Shown in pieces: positions 1-9,822 of a stretch of 64,000 bases of DNA. A program made the position numbers and the translations under genes. Numbering within the stretch: position 1 is the stretch's first letter; each line of letters starts with the position of its first letter. This stretch comes from Archangium violaceum (GTDB lineage Bacteria; Myxococcota; Myxococcia; Myxococcales; Myxococcaceae): contig NZ_CP069338.1 of assembly GCF_016859125.1 (NCBI RefSeq), positions 1,178,001 to 1,242,000 on the forward strand, given 5' to 3'. The notes under the pieces were generated by a model. That model made no database searches, was not told where the DNA came from, and saw only the letters and a list, made by a program, of their open reading frames with translations.

Positions 1-3000
1 GCCGGCACCAGACGCTCGAGCGCCTCCAGCAGCGCGGCCTGTTCGCCCCGCTCGCGCAGGCCCTCCACCAGGGCCCGGATCGCGGCCACGTTGGTCGGGT
101 CCGCCTCGGCCGCGCGCTCCCGGAGGGCCGCGGCGCGCCTCGGGTCATCGAGCTGCTCCGCGGCGACCTCGGCGGCGGCCATCAGCAGCTCCGCGGCGCG
201 CGAGCCCCCGGCGGCCTCCGCACCGGCCTCGTAGACGGCGAGCAGGTCCGCGGGGCGGCCCAGGGCACGCAGGCCCGTCACCGCCCGATCGATGATGTGG
301 GCGTCCGCGGGACGCAGACGCGTCAGGTGCAGCAGCGCGTCGATGGACTCCCTGGGGTCCTCGAAGAGGTCCGCGGCGCGGCGGTAGAGCACCTCGGCGG
401 TGGCGGCATCCGCCTTGCGCGCGAGCTTCAGGGAAGCGCGGTACAGGCCCTTGGAATCACCCGTGCGGCCGTACACCTCGGCGAGGAGGGACAGGGCCTC
501 CTGGCCACGCGCCCCCTCGGGCTCGAGCGCCACCACGGCCTCGAAGGACTCCGCGGCATCACGGTACGCCCCCGAGGACAGCGAGGCATGACCGAGCCGC
601 AGGTGGGTGCGCACGCGCACCGGGACGGGAAGCGACTCGCCCCCGGCCGCGAGCAGACGCCGGTCATAGGGCTGGGCCGCGTTCGGGCCACCGCCCTTGG
701 CGGCCAGCTCCGCGCGCGTGGCGAGCGCGTCCACGTCGTCACCCGCGTGGGCCAGGTAGTCGTCGAAGGCCTGGGCGGCGAGCAGCGACTCCCCCGCCTC
801 GAGCAGGAGGTCCGCGCGCTCACGCAGCAGCGGCAGCGCCTGCTCCGACGGTACGGAGGCGGCACGAAGGGACAGCAGCTCCGCCAGGCGGCGCACGTCC
901 CCGGCGGCACGGGCCCGCAGCACGTGGAAGGCCTCGGCGCTGGAGGGAGCGAGCTCGAAGGCCTGGTCCTCGCACAGCAGCGCGCGCTCCAGCGCACCGG
1001 CCTCGCGGAAGGCCTTCGCGGCGGCCAGGTAGCTCTCCGCGGCCTGCGCGGGCGGCTGCTTCTGGGCGCGGCGCAACATCAGCGCGGCGAGCGACTGCAG
1101 GTCCTCCGTCTCCGTGAGGAAGGCGCGGTGGCGGGAGTAGAGCGGCTCCTGGAAGGGGTCCGCCTCCAGCAGGAGGGCGTCGAACTCGGCGGCGTCCGCG
1201 TCCCGCCCCAGCTCGTGGAGCAGGTCCGCGGCCTGACGGGTGAGGCCCAGGTCGTCCGGCAGCGCCGAGCGCGCGGCGAGCAGCGCGATGACGGCGGCAT
1301 CCGGACGTCCGGCGCGCTCACGGTAGAGGGTGGCGGCGCGCAGCAGCAGTTGCGCGCGGAGGGTGGGCTCCTCCTCATGCGAGGCGGAGTCCTCGAACCA
1401 GGCGGCCAGCTCGGCCACGCGCCCCTCGCGCTCGAGCAGCTCGCACAGGAGCGTCTCGGCCTCCTGGAGGGAACGGTCCAGGCGGAGCGCCTCGCGCAGG
1501 AAGCCCTCGGCCTTGCTGGAGTCGTCCAGCACCTCCAGGTGGAGCTTCGCCAACCGCAGCAGCGACGTGGCCTTCCCGGGCGCCTCGGGGAGCAGCGGCA
1601 GGACGCGCTCCAACCAGCGGGCCTCGGCGACGGTATCGTCCCGGCGCACGGCCAGCTCGATGCCCATGCGCGCCGTGTCGAGCTGCTCGGAGAGCGCGAA
1701 GGCCCGCTCCAGCGCGGCCTCGGCGGCGGACAGGTCCAGCTTCGCGTCGCGCAGCATCTCCGCGCGGTGGCGCTCGTAGGCGGCGGCCTCGTCCTTCCGG
1801 TCCTCCTTCTCCAGGAGGAAGCGCAGCGCCTCCAGCGAGCGCAGCGAGTCATCCACCCGGCCCGACTCCTCGGCCAGGCGCGCGTGCTCCGCGCAGGCGG
1901 AGATGGCGCCGTCCAGGTCTCCACGCTCCTGGCAGAGCGCGGCCACCACCTGGAGCTGGGCCATCAGCTCGGGGGCATGGCCCGTGTCGCGGTAGAGGTC
2001 GGCGAGCGCCTGGTGCAACGGCAGCGGCTCCTCCGCCATCTCCGCCGCGCGCGCCAGCAGGGAGGCGGCGAGCGCGGCGTCCGCCAGCGACTCGCGGGCA
2101 CGCTCCGCCAGCGAGACGAGCCGCTCCGCGGTGTCGTCGGACGGAGGCAGGGCACGCGCGTGGGTGACGAGCACCTCGAAGGCGGCACGGGGCTCGTCCT
2201 TCTCCAGCAGCGAGGCGAGCCGATGCACGGCCACCTCGTTCAACGGACGCGCGATGAGCAGCCGCTTGTACGCGGACACCGCGCGCCGGGAGTCCCCGAG
2301 CTTCTCGGCGAGCGCCCCCAGGCGCAGCCACGCCTTCTCGGCGCTCTCGGGCTCGGTGGAGAAGTCCGCGGCGGCGGCGAGCTGCTCCTGCAGGGGCAGC
2401 GCCTCGACCACCTCTCCGTGCAGGAAGAGGAGCTCGGCCAGCTCGGCGAGCTGCGCGTCGCGCGCGGGGACGAGGACATGGGCGCGGCGGGCCAGCTCCA
2501 GGGCCCGGACCATGTCTCCAGCGGCGCGGGCATGAGAGGCCCCCTCGCGCAGGAGGGTGGCGGCCTCCGAGGAGGGAATGTCGTCGGTGCCGACGTCGAG
2601 GAGCTTCGCGGCCTCGGCGGAGTCACCCCGGTCGGCCACGAGGGCCACGAGGCGGCGGCGCACGTCGACGTTCTCGGGGGCCAGACGCACGGCCTGCCGC
2701 AGCGCGGCCTCGGCGGCCTCCGGCTGCTCCAGGCGCTCCAGGTAGAGGGTGCCCAGCTCCGCGTAGAGGGTGGCGGCCTCGGAGGGAGGCGCATGCGGGG
2801 CCTCGGCGGCGAGCAGGCTCGCGAGGCGCGCCCAGTCCTCCATCTCACGCAGCACGCGATGGAGCGCGGAGATGGCGCCAGCGTGACGTGGGGCGAGGGA
2901 GAGCGCCGACTCCAGGCTGTTCGCGGCCTCCGGAAGGCTCCCGCCCTTCTCGAGCAGGCTCGCGCGCGACAACAACGCCTCCACGCGGCGGGGCACGGGG

Positions 3001-6000
3001 CCCTGGCGCGCGGCCTCGGCGAGCGCCTCCGCCTCGGCATCCGACTGCCCATCCCGACGCGCGAGCGTGGCGAGGGCGAAGAAGGCATCACAGCGCTCGG
3101 CCGGGGAGAGCGGCAACGCCACGGCGGCGAGCAGGGCCTCACGGGCCGGAGCGCGCGCGTCCTTCTCCACCAACGTGGAGGCGAGCGCGAGGAGCCGGAC
3201 GCGGGCGCGCTCGGCGAGGTCCGGCTCGGAGACGACGACGTTGCGCCAGGCCTCCAGCTCGTCCACGTCGTCCCCCGCCTCGCGGGCGAGCGCGGCGAGG
3301 GCGAGCCACAGGGGCGCGGGCCGGCGGGAGAGCTTCGTGGCGGCGAGGAAGTCGTCGCGCGCGGACTGGGCGCGGCCAGCGTTGCGGTGGAGCGCGGCGC
3401 GGCGGGCGAGCAGCTCCGCGCGGGCATCCCCCTCGGCGGCGGAGATGAGCGTGCCGAGCAGGGTGAGACGCTCGACCTCTTCCTGGGGAGTGCCCGCGCC
3501 CGGAGGGGGCAGCAGCTCCAGCAGGGACTGCGTGGCCCACGTGTCGTGAGGCTCCTCGGCGAGGAGGCTGCGCAGGGCGTCGGCGGCCTCGGCGGGACGG
3601 CCCAGGGCGAGGGACAGCTCGGCCAGCTCGCGCCGAGCGGAGCGGCGCGCGTCTCCGGAGAGGCGCGGCCACAACAGGGCGAGCTGGTCGGCCAGGGGCT
3701 CGCGCGCGCCCGCCTTGCGGTGGAGGCCAGCGAGCTCCACCTGGGCCTCGAGATCCTCCGGGGCCAGGGCACAGTACTGGGCCAGCAGGCGACGGGCGGC
3801 ATCCGGGCGGCCGGCACGCACCGCGGCGGAAGAGGCGCGGCGCGTCAGCTCCAGCAGCTCGTCCTCGCGGAGCGCATCCGGGTCCGTCGCAGGCAGGGCC
3901 AGCACGGCCTCGAAGTCCTCCAGGGCGGAGCGGGCATCCCCCTGCATCCGCAGCTCGCCCCGGCGCACGCGCGCGGGAGCGAAGGAGGCATCCCGCTCCA
4001 GGGCCTCGGCGAGGAAGGCCTCCTCGCGGCTGGTGCCCATGGCGAGCACGGAGGCGCGGAAGAGGAGCTTCGCGCCGGCACGAGCGTCCGTCACGAGCGC
4101 GGCCTTGCGCGCGAAGAGGCGGGCGGCCTCCAGCTTCTCGCCCCGCTCCAACTCCAGCTCGGCGAGCGCGTCGAGGGTCTCGGCGGCCAACGGACCCGAG
4201 GGATTCGCATCGAGCGCGGCGGACAGGCGCAGGAGGGCGGGGCCCTTCTCCCCGCGCTCCAGGAGGACGCGAGCGCTCTGCAGGAAGAGGGGCGCGGCCT
4301 CCGCGGAGCGCTCGGCGGCGACGAGGGCCTGGGCGCGCGAGGCCCACAGCTCGGCCAGCTCCCGCGTCTCGCCTGCCTCGGTGTAGAGGGCCTCCAACCG
4401 GGAGGCGAGCGCGTCGTCCAGGCGGCGCAGCGGGAAGGCCTGGGCGTAGGCGGCGATGGCGGCCTCGCGGTCTCCCGCCAGCTCACACGCGCGGCCCAGG
4501 CGCGAACGGATGTCCGCGAGGCGCTCGGGGGCGGTGGTGCGCGGCAGGGTGGACAGCAGCGTCTCCAGCGCGCGCCGGGCGTGCTCGGGGCGCTCGCAGC
4601 GCAACGAGAGGTCGGCGAGCTCCAGCAACACGGCCTGGTCCGGAGAGAGGCGCGCGGCCTTCTCCAGGGCCACGAGGGCCTCGCCGAGCCGGCCCAGCCG
4701 GGCCTCCAGCACATTGGCGAGCTCGCGCAGCGCCGTGGCCGCGAGCCGCTTGTCGCCCTGCGCCTCGGCCACGCGCGCCCGATCCTCCAGGGCGTTGGCC
4801 AGGCCCGCCATGTCCGCGCGCTTGCGCTGGAGGGCACACAGCTCGCCCAGGGTGGGCAGGTCATCCGGCTCGGCCTTCAGCACCTCCTGGAGGGCGGTGG
4901 CGGCGAGGTCCAGGTCGAAGGCCAGGTCCCGCGCGGCCACGGCGAGGCGGCGGTACTTCTGCGCGCGCTCCCTGGGCTCGGTGGTGAGGCGCGCGAGGGA
5001 GGAGAGGCAGCGGGTGAGCAGCCCCCCATCACGCCGGGCCTCGGCGATCGCCAGCAGGGACTCCAGCGCGGGCTTGTGGTCGGGATCGGCCTCCAGCGCG
5101 GACGTGAGGAGACGCTCGGCCTTCTCGGGCTGCTGCAGACGGCCGCGGTACAGCTCACCGGCCTCGGCCCAGAGGGCGGCGCGGCGGCCGGGCTCCTCGT
5201 GGACGGCGGCGGCCTTCTCCAACGCCTCGGCGAGCTCCTGCGTGCGGCCGGTGGCGCGGAAGTAGGGAATCAGCTCGTCGAGCGCGGAGGCGTCGCGCGG
5301 GTCCAACGCGAGCGCGGCCTCCAGGTGCTCGCGGGCACGGGCGGGGTCCCCGAGCTTCGTGCGGTACAGGCGCGCCAGGGCGTGGTGGCTCTGGTGCGCG
5401 GCCTGGCGGATGGAGTCGGAGCGCGGAGCGGGGCCCGCCAGCTCCAGCGCCTGTTGGTAGCCGGCGAGCGCCTCCTGCAACTTGCCCAGCTTCTCGGCCA
5501 CGCGCGCGGTGGAGAAGAGGGGCTCGGGCTCGCCGGGCAACAGTGACACGGCCTCTCGGTAGCGCAGCAGCGCGTTGTCCGGCTGCTGGAGGCCCTCCTC
5601 CCAGATGCGGCCGGCGAGGAGGTTGGCGCGGCCCACGCGGTCCAGCTCGTGGCGGGCCATGGCCACTTCACGCAGACGGTCCAGGGCCTTGAGGGCGCGC
5701 AGGTGCTCGCCGCCGCGGTGGCACAGCTCGCCGAGCAGCAGCAACGCATCCGGCTGATCCGGAGAGAGACGCAGCGCGGCCTCGCAGTGCAGGCGGGCGC
5801 CGGCGACATCGTCCTCCGTCTGGGCACACAGGCGCGCGAGGTGCACGTGGGCATCCGCGGCCTCGGCGGGATCTCTCGCGAGCGCGGCGATGCGGCGGTA
5901 GGCACGCACGGCACCGGCGCGGTCGCGGCTCTGGTCCGAGGCGCGCGCGAGGGCCTTGAGGGAAGGCAGGTGATCCGGCCTGAGGCCGAGCACCTCATGC

Positions 6001-7130
6001 AGAGCCTTCACCGCCACCTGGGGCGCATGGTCGCGAGCGGCGCGGGCGGCGGCCTCGGCGGAGAAGAAGGCGGCGGCCTCCTCGGAGGCGCGGCGCGAGA
6101 GGGCGCACAGGGCGAGGTAGCGCTCGGCGGCGCGGGCATGCTCACCCCGGCGCTCGCGCACCACGGCCTCGCCCCAGAGGGCGGCGGGGCTCTTCTCGCG
6201 GCGGCGCAGCAGCGTGGCGGCCACGTCGAGGGCCAGGTCGTGCGCCTGCGGATCCGCCACGAGGAGCGACAGCAAGCGCTCGGCGGCGAAGGGGTGGGCG
6301 TCCTGGGCGTCGCCGGCCTGGAGCCAGGCGTCGCGCGCCTCGGCGAGCCTGCCCTGGGCGATGAGGGCCTCGGCATCGGCGAAGGCACGGGCGCCCTCGA
6401 GGGCCAGCAGCAGCTCCTCGTCGGGCGGAGCGGGAGGTGGCAGGCCTCCAGAGGTGAAACGCAGACGCAGGCCCGCGCTGCTCACCTCGGCGGAGGAGAG
6501 GCGCGCGGTGTCCAGCACGGGCATCTTGAAGCCCCGGCTCACCGCGGCCTTCTGGCAGAGCGCGGGCAGCACGCGGGTGGAGAAGCCGGTGGCGCCACGC
6601 ACCTCCACCTCGGGCAACAGGCCCAGCTCGGCCACGGTGGCGGCGATGAGGCCGGGCACCTGTACCGAGGGCGTGGAGGAGAAGCCGTACAGCCGCACGT
6701 CGTAGAGGTAGAGGGCGAGCCGCTCGCCGTCGGCGTCGAAGGCGACCTTGAAGGTGAGCGGGGTGCGCTCCGGGGCCTGGAGGAAGGCCTGGCCCTCCAG
6801 GTAGCCGGGGCGGAAGTGCAGCTTCAGGCCCTCGAGGCCGGCCACGCGTCCGGCGAGTTCCGCCACCTTGCGCACCACGAGTTCCGCGTCGACGTGCAGC
6901 TCGAGGAAGCCGAAGAGGAGCTTCTTGCGCTGGTAGCGCGAGGCTCCGGCGCTGACGTTGAAGGGGAAGGTGACGTCGGGAATCTGCAGCGCGAAGTCGG
7001 CGATGGAGAGTCCGGGCGCCAGTTCGAGGGGCGGAAACCCCACGAAGGCGCGCCTGTCCAACAGGCGCAGCTCGGGGGCTGCGGCTTGCGCTTCGGACGC
7101 GGGCTTGGGGGAGTCGCTGTCGATGGCCAT
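1..7130 (-). CDS. Giant tetratricopeptide-repeat protein, 3' part beyond window
   Basis: One reading frame starts at the ATG at 7128-7130 and runs without a stop to the left edge, about 2,376 residues so far, so the gene is partial. No signal peptide or membrane segment is visible. Residues 1 to ~165 form a distinct N-terminal section. From about residue 215 onward the protein is a monotonous Ala/Leu/Glu/Arg-rich helical repeat with TPR-like signatures, for example AREHLEAALALDPRDAS and AERLLTSALEADPDHKP, spaced about 34-40 residues. TPR arrays scaffold protein-protein contacts; a cytoplasmic scaffold role is inferred and no partner is indicated. Very large TPR proteins are common in myxobacteria. 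The long open frame on the opposite strand at 297-5546 is a codon-bias shadow of this gene. Confidence 0.85.
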   Translation of the reverse strand, partial: MAIDSDSPKPASEAQAAAPELRLLDRRAFVGFPPLELAPGLSIADFALQIPDVTFPFNVSAGASRYQRKKLLFGFLELHVDAELVVRKVAELAGRVAGLEGLKLHFRPGYLEGQAFLQAPERTPLTFKVAFDADGERLALYLYDVRLYGFSSTPSVQVPGLIAATVAELGLLPEVEVRGATGFSTRVLPALCQKAAVSRGFKMPVLDTARLSSAEVSSAGLRLRFTSGGLPPPAPPDEELLLALEGARAFADAEALIAQGRLAEARDAWLQAGDAQDAHPFAAERLLSLLVADPQAHDLALDVAATLLRRREKSPAALWGEAVVRERRGEHARAAERYLALCALSRRASEEAAAFFSAEAAARAARDHAPQVAVKALHEVLGLRPDHLPSLKALARASDQSRDRAGAVRAYRRIAALARDPAEAADAHVHLARLCAQTEDDVAGARLHCEAALRLSPDQPDALLLLGELCHRGGEHLRALKALDRLREVAMARHELDRVGRANLLAGRIWEEGLQQPDNALLRYREAVSLLPGEPEPLFSTARVAEKLGKLQEALAGYQQALELAGPAPRSDSIRQAAHQSHHALARLYRTKLGDPARAREHLEAALALDPRDASALDELIPYFRATGRTQELAEALEKAAAVHEEPGRRAALWAEAGELYRGRLQQPEKAERLLTSALEADPDHKPALESLLAIAEARRDGGLLTRCLSSLARLTTEPRERAQKYRRLAVAARDLAFDLDLAATALQEVLKAEPDDLPTLGELCALQRKRADMAGLANALEDRARVAEAQGDKRLAATALRELANVLEARLGRLGEALVALEKAARLSPDQAVLLELADLSLRCERPEHARRALETLLSTLPRTTAPERLADIRSRLGRACELAGDREAAIAAYAQAFPLRRLDDALASRLEALYTEAGETRELAELWASRAQALVAAERSAEAAPLFLQSARVLLERGEKGPALLRLSAALDANPSGPLAAETLDALAELELERGEKLEAARLFARKAALVTDARAGAKLLFRASVLAMGTSREEAFLAEALERDASFAPARVRRGELRMQGDARSALEDFEAVLALPATDPDALREDELLELTRRASSAAVRAGRPDAARRLLAQYCALAPEDLEAQVELAGLHRKAGAREPLADQLALLWPRLSGDARRSARRELAELSLALGRPAEAADALRSLLAEEPHDTWATQSLLELLPPPGAGTPQEEVERLTLLGTLISAAEGDARAELLARRAALHRNAGRAQSARDDFLAATKLSRRPAPLWLALAALAREAGDDVDELEAWRNVVVSEPDLAERARVRLLALASTLVEKDARAPAREALLAAVALPLSPAERCDAFFALATLARRDGQSDAEAEALAEAARQGPVPRRVEALLSRASLLEKGGSLPEAANSLESALSLAPRHAGAISALHRVLREMEDWARLASLLAAEAPHAPPSEAATLYAELGTLYLERLEQPEAAEAALRQAVRLAPENVDVRRRLVALVADRGDSAEAAKLLDVGTDDIPSSEAATLLREGASHARAAGDMVRALELARRAHVLVPARDAQLAELAELLFLHGEVVEALPLQEQLAAAADFSTEPESAEKAWLRLGALAEKLGDSRRAVSAYKRLLIARPLNEVAVHRLASLLEKDEPRAAFEVLVTHARALPPSDDTAERLVSLAERARESLADAALAASLLARAAEMAEEPLPLHQALADLYRDTGHAPELMAQLQVVAALCQERGDLDGAISACAEHARLAEESGRVDDSLRSLEALRFLLEKEDRKDEAAAYERHRAEMLRDAKLDLSAAEAALERAFALSEQLDTARMGIELAVRRDDTVAEARWLERVLPLLPEAPGKATSLLRLAKLHLEVLDDSSKAEGFLREALRLDRSLQEAETLLCELLEREGRVAELAAWFEDSASHEEEPTLRAQLLLRAATLYRERAGRPDAAVIALLAARSALPDDLGLTRQAADLLHELGRDADAAEFDALLLEADPFQEPLYSRHRAFLTETEDLQSLAALMLRRAQKQPPAQAAESYLAAAKAFREAGALERALLCEDQAFELAPSSAEAFHVLRARAAGDVRRLAELLSLRAASVPSEQALPLLRERADLLLEAGESLLAAQAFDDYLAHAGDDVDALATRAELAAKGGGPNAAQPYDRRLLAAGGESLPVPVRVRTHLRLGHASLSSGAYRDAAESFEAVVALEPEGARGQEALSLLAEVYGRTGDSKGLYRASLKLARKADAATAEVLYRRAADLFEDPRESIDALLHLTRLRPADAHIIDRAVTGLRALGRPADLLAVYEAGAEAAGGSRAAELLMAAAEVAAEQLDDPRRAAALRERAAEADPTNVAAIRALVEGLRERGEQAALLEALERLVP

Positions 7131-7268
7131 CGCGGGGGCTGCTGTAGAGCGAGCGAAGTTACCACGTGGTCCAACCCCCCGGAATTTTTGCTGTTCTCCT
7201 GCCCGCTCAGCAGGCGACGTATCGCCTCCGGCTGCCCAGCAGGAGTCCGGCCCTCTCGGTACGGGGAC

Positions 7269-8078
7269 GTGCTGAAGCGCTTGAGGTGGCAAGCGGAGGT
7301 GTTCGAGCATGGTGACAACGTGAACTTGACCCTCCTGAACACCGACGAGACCATCAGCCGACTCGTCTCGCTCATCAAGAACGCGCGCAAGCAGGTATTG
7401 CTCGTTTCCCCCTACGTTACCCTGGGAAAAGAGGATCGGATCGGGCAAGCGATCCGGGCTGCGCTGAACAACAAAGTCTCCGTTACCCTGATCTTTCGGC
7501 TCGACGACGATCTCCAGTCCTTCGCCAGAACGTACAGTGAGTACCTTCAGGAGCTCACCGCGCGGGGCCTTCAGATCCGCGTTCTTCCGAAGCTCCACGC
7601 GAAGCTCTACTGGTCGGAATCCGAGGTCATCATCTCCTCGTTGAACCTGCTCTCCTCGTCATTCCTCTCCAGTATCGAGGTGGGGCTCTGGTCTAAGGAC
7701 CCAGCGGACGTGGCCCAGGTGCGGCAGTTCATCAAACAGGAGATCGAGCCGCACATCCTCTCGGGTCAAGACTTCCAGAGATTCGTGGAGAGCAAAGCCG
7801 GTGGGCAGGCCCGAACTTCCAGGAGCACCAGGCAGGCGGAGAGCCCTCGCGCGCCAACTGCGCTGCACGGGTTCTGCATCCGGTGCGCCATGCCGATCAC
7901 GCTCAACCCTGCGAAGCCATACTGCTGGGACGACTTCCAGGAGTGGGCTGAGTACGAGAACGCGAATTACGAAGACAGCTTCTGTCACAGCTGCGGCGAG
8001 GAGTTCCCTGCCACCATGAACAAACCCCTGTGCCGGAGTTGTTACCCCGCCTTATTCACGAGAGGTGCAGGAGGATGA
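7269..8078 (+). CDS. PLD-like (HKD) domain protein with C-terminal zinc ribbons, 3' end altered by IS insertion
   Basis: The product has 269 residues as now read. Residues ~20-160 form a single PLD-like domain: H110 and K112 in LHAKLYW, followed by SSLNLLSSS, matching the HxK...SxN core of phospholipase D/nuclease-like proteins. The C-terminus has Cys pairs (FCIRC, FCHSC, LCRSC) that look like a zinc ribbon. One HKD motif implies a homodimeric active site if it is active; nuclease or phosphodiesterase activity is a family inference. The start is chosen as GTG 7269, with in-frame GTGs at 7299 and 7320 possible. The IS1380 element begins inside the penultimate conserved codons (after 8044), so the last ten residues come from the IS. 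Joining 7269-8044 to 9791-9809 restores an in-frame ending CYRKMTG and a stop, a 264-residue protein. Composition is less GC-rich than neighbouring genes. Confidence 0.72.
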   Translation: MLKRLRWQAEVFEHGDNVNLTLLNTDETISRLVSLIKNARKQVLLVSPYVTLGKEDRIGQAIRAALNNKVSVTLIFRLDDDLQSFARTYSEYLQELTARGLQIRVLPKLHAKLYWSESEVIISSLNLLSSSFLSSIEVGLWSKDPADVAQVRQFIKQEIEPHILSGQDFQRFVESKAGGQARTSRSTRQAESPRAPTALHGFCIRCAMPITLNPAKPYCWDDFQEWAEYENANYEDSFCHSCGEEFPATMNKPLCRSCYPALFTRGAGG

Positions 8079-9787
8079 CCGGAAAAGGAGGGTGACGCGC
8101 CTGACCTCCCGAGTGGTAGAGGGGTGTTGTTCAGACATCCACCACCACAAGGCAGGAGGCGCGTCATGGGTGAAATCCTCAACGACTTCGGGCTGGAGTT
8201 CAACGGCTCCGTGAAGCTGGAGGCGAGGGCGGAGCGGTTGACGTCGGAGGCAGGTGCGGTGCTGCTGAGGGAGGTGGACGAGCGGTTGGGGCTGACGCGC
8301 TGGCTGGGGGAGATGTTGACGGACACGCGAGACGAGAAGCGGATAACCCACTCGCTGAGGGAGTTGGTGCGCACGGACCTTCTGCTGTTGGGGCAAGGGT
8401 GGAGAGACCACGACGACGCGGACGCGCTCAGGAGGGACGCGGCGTTGAGGTTGGCGGTGTCGGACAGCAAGAGCAGCGTGCCGCTGAGGGGGAAAGAGGG
8501 GGGAGCGGAGGGGTTGGCCTCACAGCCCACCTTGTCGCGGCTGACGGCCATGTTGGCGCGAGAGGAAAACCGGAAGGTGCTGCACGAGGCGCTGGTGTGG
8601 CAGACGGGGCGGAGGCTGAGGGCGCAGCAGCCCAAGGGCCAGAAGCTCAAGCAGGTGACGGTGGACGTGGACGGGTTGCCGGTGGAGGTGCATGGGCACC
8701 AGGAGGGCAGCGCGTACAACGGGCACTACGGAGTACGCATGTACCACCCGATTGTCGCCAGTCTCGCCGAGACGGGAGACCTGCTGGACGTGAGGTTGCG
8801 CGAGGGAAACGTGCACAGCGCCAATGGAGCGCTGGAATTCATCGACGAGTTGCTGGGGCGAGTGGAGAAGGAGGTGTGTGAGGTGGCGGCGGTGCGCTTC
8901 GACGCGGGCTTTCCCGAGGAGAAGCTGCTGGCGAAGCTGGAGGAGCGAGGCACGCCCTACGTGGCGCGCGTGCGCAACACCAGCGTGTTGCAGCGGGAGG
9001 CGGCGCTGCCGCGCTTCATGAATTCGGGAGTGCCGCTGGGGGAGCCGGGCACCCACCTGTACGAATGGGAGTACCAGGCGCAGGGCTGGAGCCGTGCGCG
9101 GCGCGTGGTGTTGGTAGTGCTGGAGAGGAAGGACGAGCTCTTCCCGCACGCCTTCTGGCTGGTGACGAGCTGGAGCAAGGAGCAGATGCCGGCCGAGGCG
9201 CTGCTGGAGCACTACCGCCAACGCGGCACGGCGGAGGGCCACTTCGGAGAGCTCATGGACGTGCTGGCCCCGGCGCTCTCCTCGGCCAGACGGCCCAAGT
9301 CCAAGTACCGGGGGCAGCCGCCCGTCCAGCGCTCGGTGTCCATCGACGCCTTCGCCAACAACGAGGTACGCCTGTTGCTCAATGCCCTGGCCTACAACCT
9401 GGTGCACGCCGCGCGCGTGCTGATGGAGCAGGCCACGGGCGAGGGCTGGGGGCTGCTCCGTGTGCGCGAGCGGGTGCTCAAAGTAGCCGCGCGGGTGCTG
9501 TTACACGCCAGAAGAGTGGTGCTGGTCATTGGCCGGGAGTCGGCCAGCCTCTGGCAGAAGCTGTGGACGAAGCTGGGCTCGCTGAGCACAGCGCACATCA
9601 CGTAGCTGCCTGGAGTCAATTGCAGCTCACGTGTCGCACTCTCCCCACTCCCCTCTCCATCTCCTCCTGCTTGCTACCCGCTGCCCCGGGGCGGGCTTCC
9701 TCTGCCTTGTGCCCGATAACTCAACCCAACGCGCTCGACCTCAGCCTTCATGCATGTCTTGAGCCAGTCGTCGCGAATATGGTGGGG
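8045..9787 (+). mobile_element. IS1380-type insertion sequence, complete, inserted in the PLD gene
   Basis: The element is 1,743 bp, normal for this family. Left end CCCCGCCTTATTCACGA (8045-8061) and the reverse complement of the right end, CCCCACCATATTCGCGA (9771-9787), match at 14 of 17 positions. TTA flanks both ends (8042-8044 and 9788-9790), a short target duplication; the family usually makes slightly longer ones, so an end could be off by a base. Removing the element plus one TTA rejoins the PLD reading frame exactly, which independently supports both ends. It carries one transposase gene. Confidence 0.8.
8166..9605 (+). CDS. IS1380 family transposase
   Basis: A 479-residue DDE transposase. 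Candidate catalytic acids are D167/D169 in TVDVDGLP, D246 in VRFDAGF and E357 in YRQRGTAEGHF, the arrangement of the IS1380 DDE family. The segment GSAYNGHYGVRMYHP after the first Asp is also typical. Start ATG 8166 is chosen over an upstream GTG at 8124 because AGGAGG lies at 8154-8159. The frame is intact and the surrounding inverted repeats are present, so the element may still be mobile. Confidence 0.9.
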   Translation: MGEILNDFGLEFNGSVKLEARAERLTSEAGAVLLREVDERLGLTRWLGEMLTDTRDEKRITHSLRELVRTDLLLLGQGWRDHDDADALRRDAALRLAVSDSKSSVPLRGKEGGAEGLASQPTLSRLTAMLAREENRKVLHEALVWQTGRRLRAQQPKGQKLKQVTVDVDGLPVEVHGHQEGSAYNGHYGVRMYHPIVASLAETGDLLDVRLREGNVHSANGALEFIDELLGRVEKEVCEVAAVRFDAGFPEEKLLAKLEERGTPYVARVRNTSVLQREAALPRFMNSGVPLGEPGTHLYEWEYQAQGWSRARRVVLVVLERKDELFPHAFWLVTSWSKEQMPAEALLEHYRQRGTAEGHFGELMDVLAPALSSARRPKSKYRGQPPVQRSVSIDAFANNEVRLLLNALAYNLVHAARVLMEQATGEGWGLLRVRERVLKVAARVLLHARRVVLVIGRESASLWQKLWTKLGSLSTAHIT

Positions 9788-9822
9788 TTACCGCAAGATG
9801 ACGGGCTGAAGCACCTGCGGGC

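Noticed and set aside
297-5546. 1,749-codon open frame on the plus strand
   Set aside because: Low-complexity Gly/Arg/Gln/Leu-rich translation, antisense to a continuous TPR-coding frame; a high-GC codon-bias shadow.
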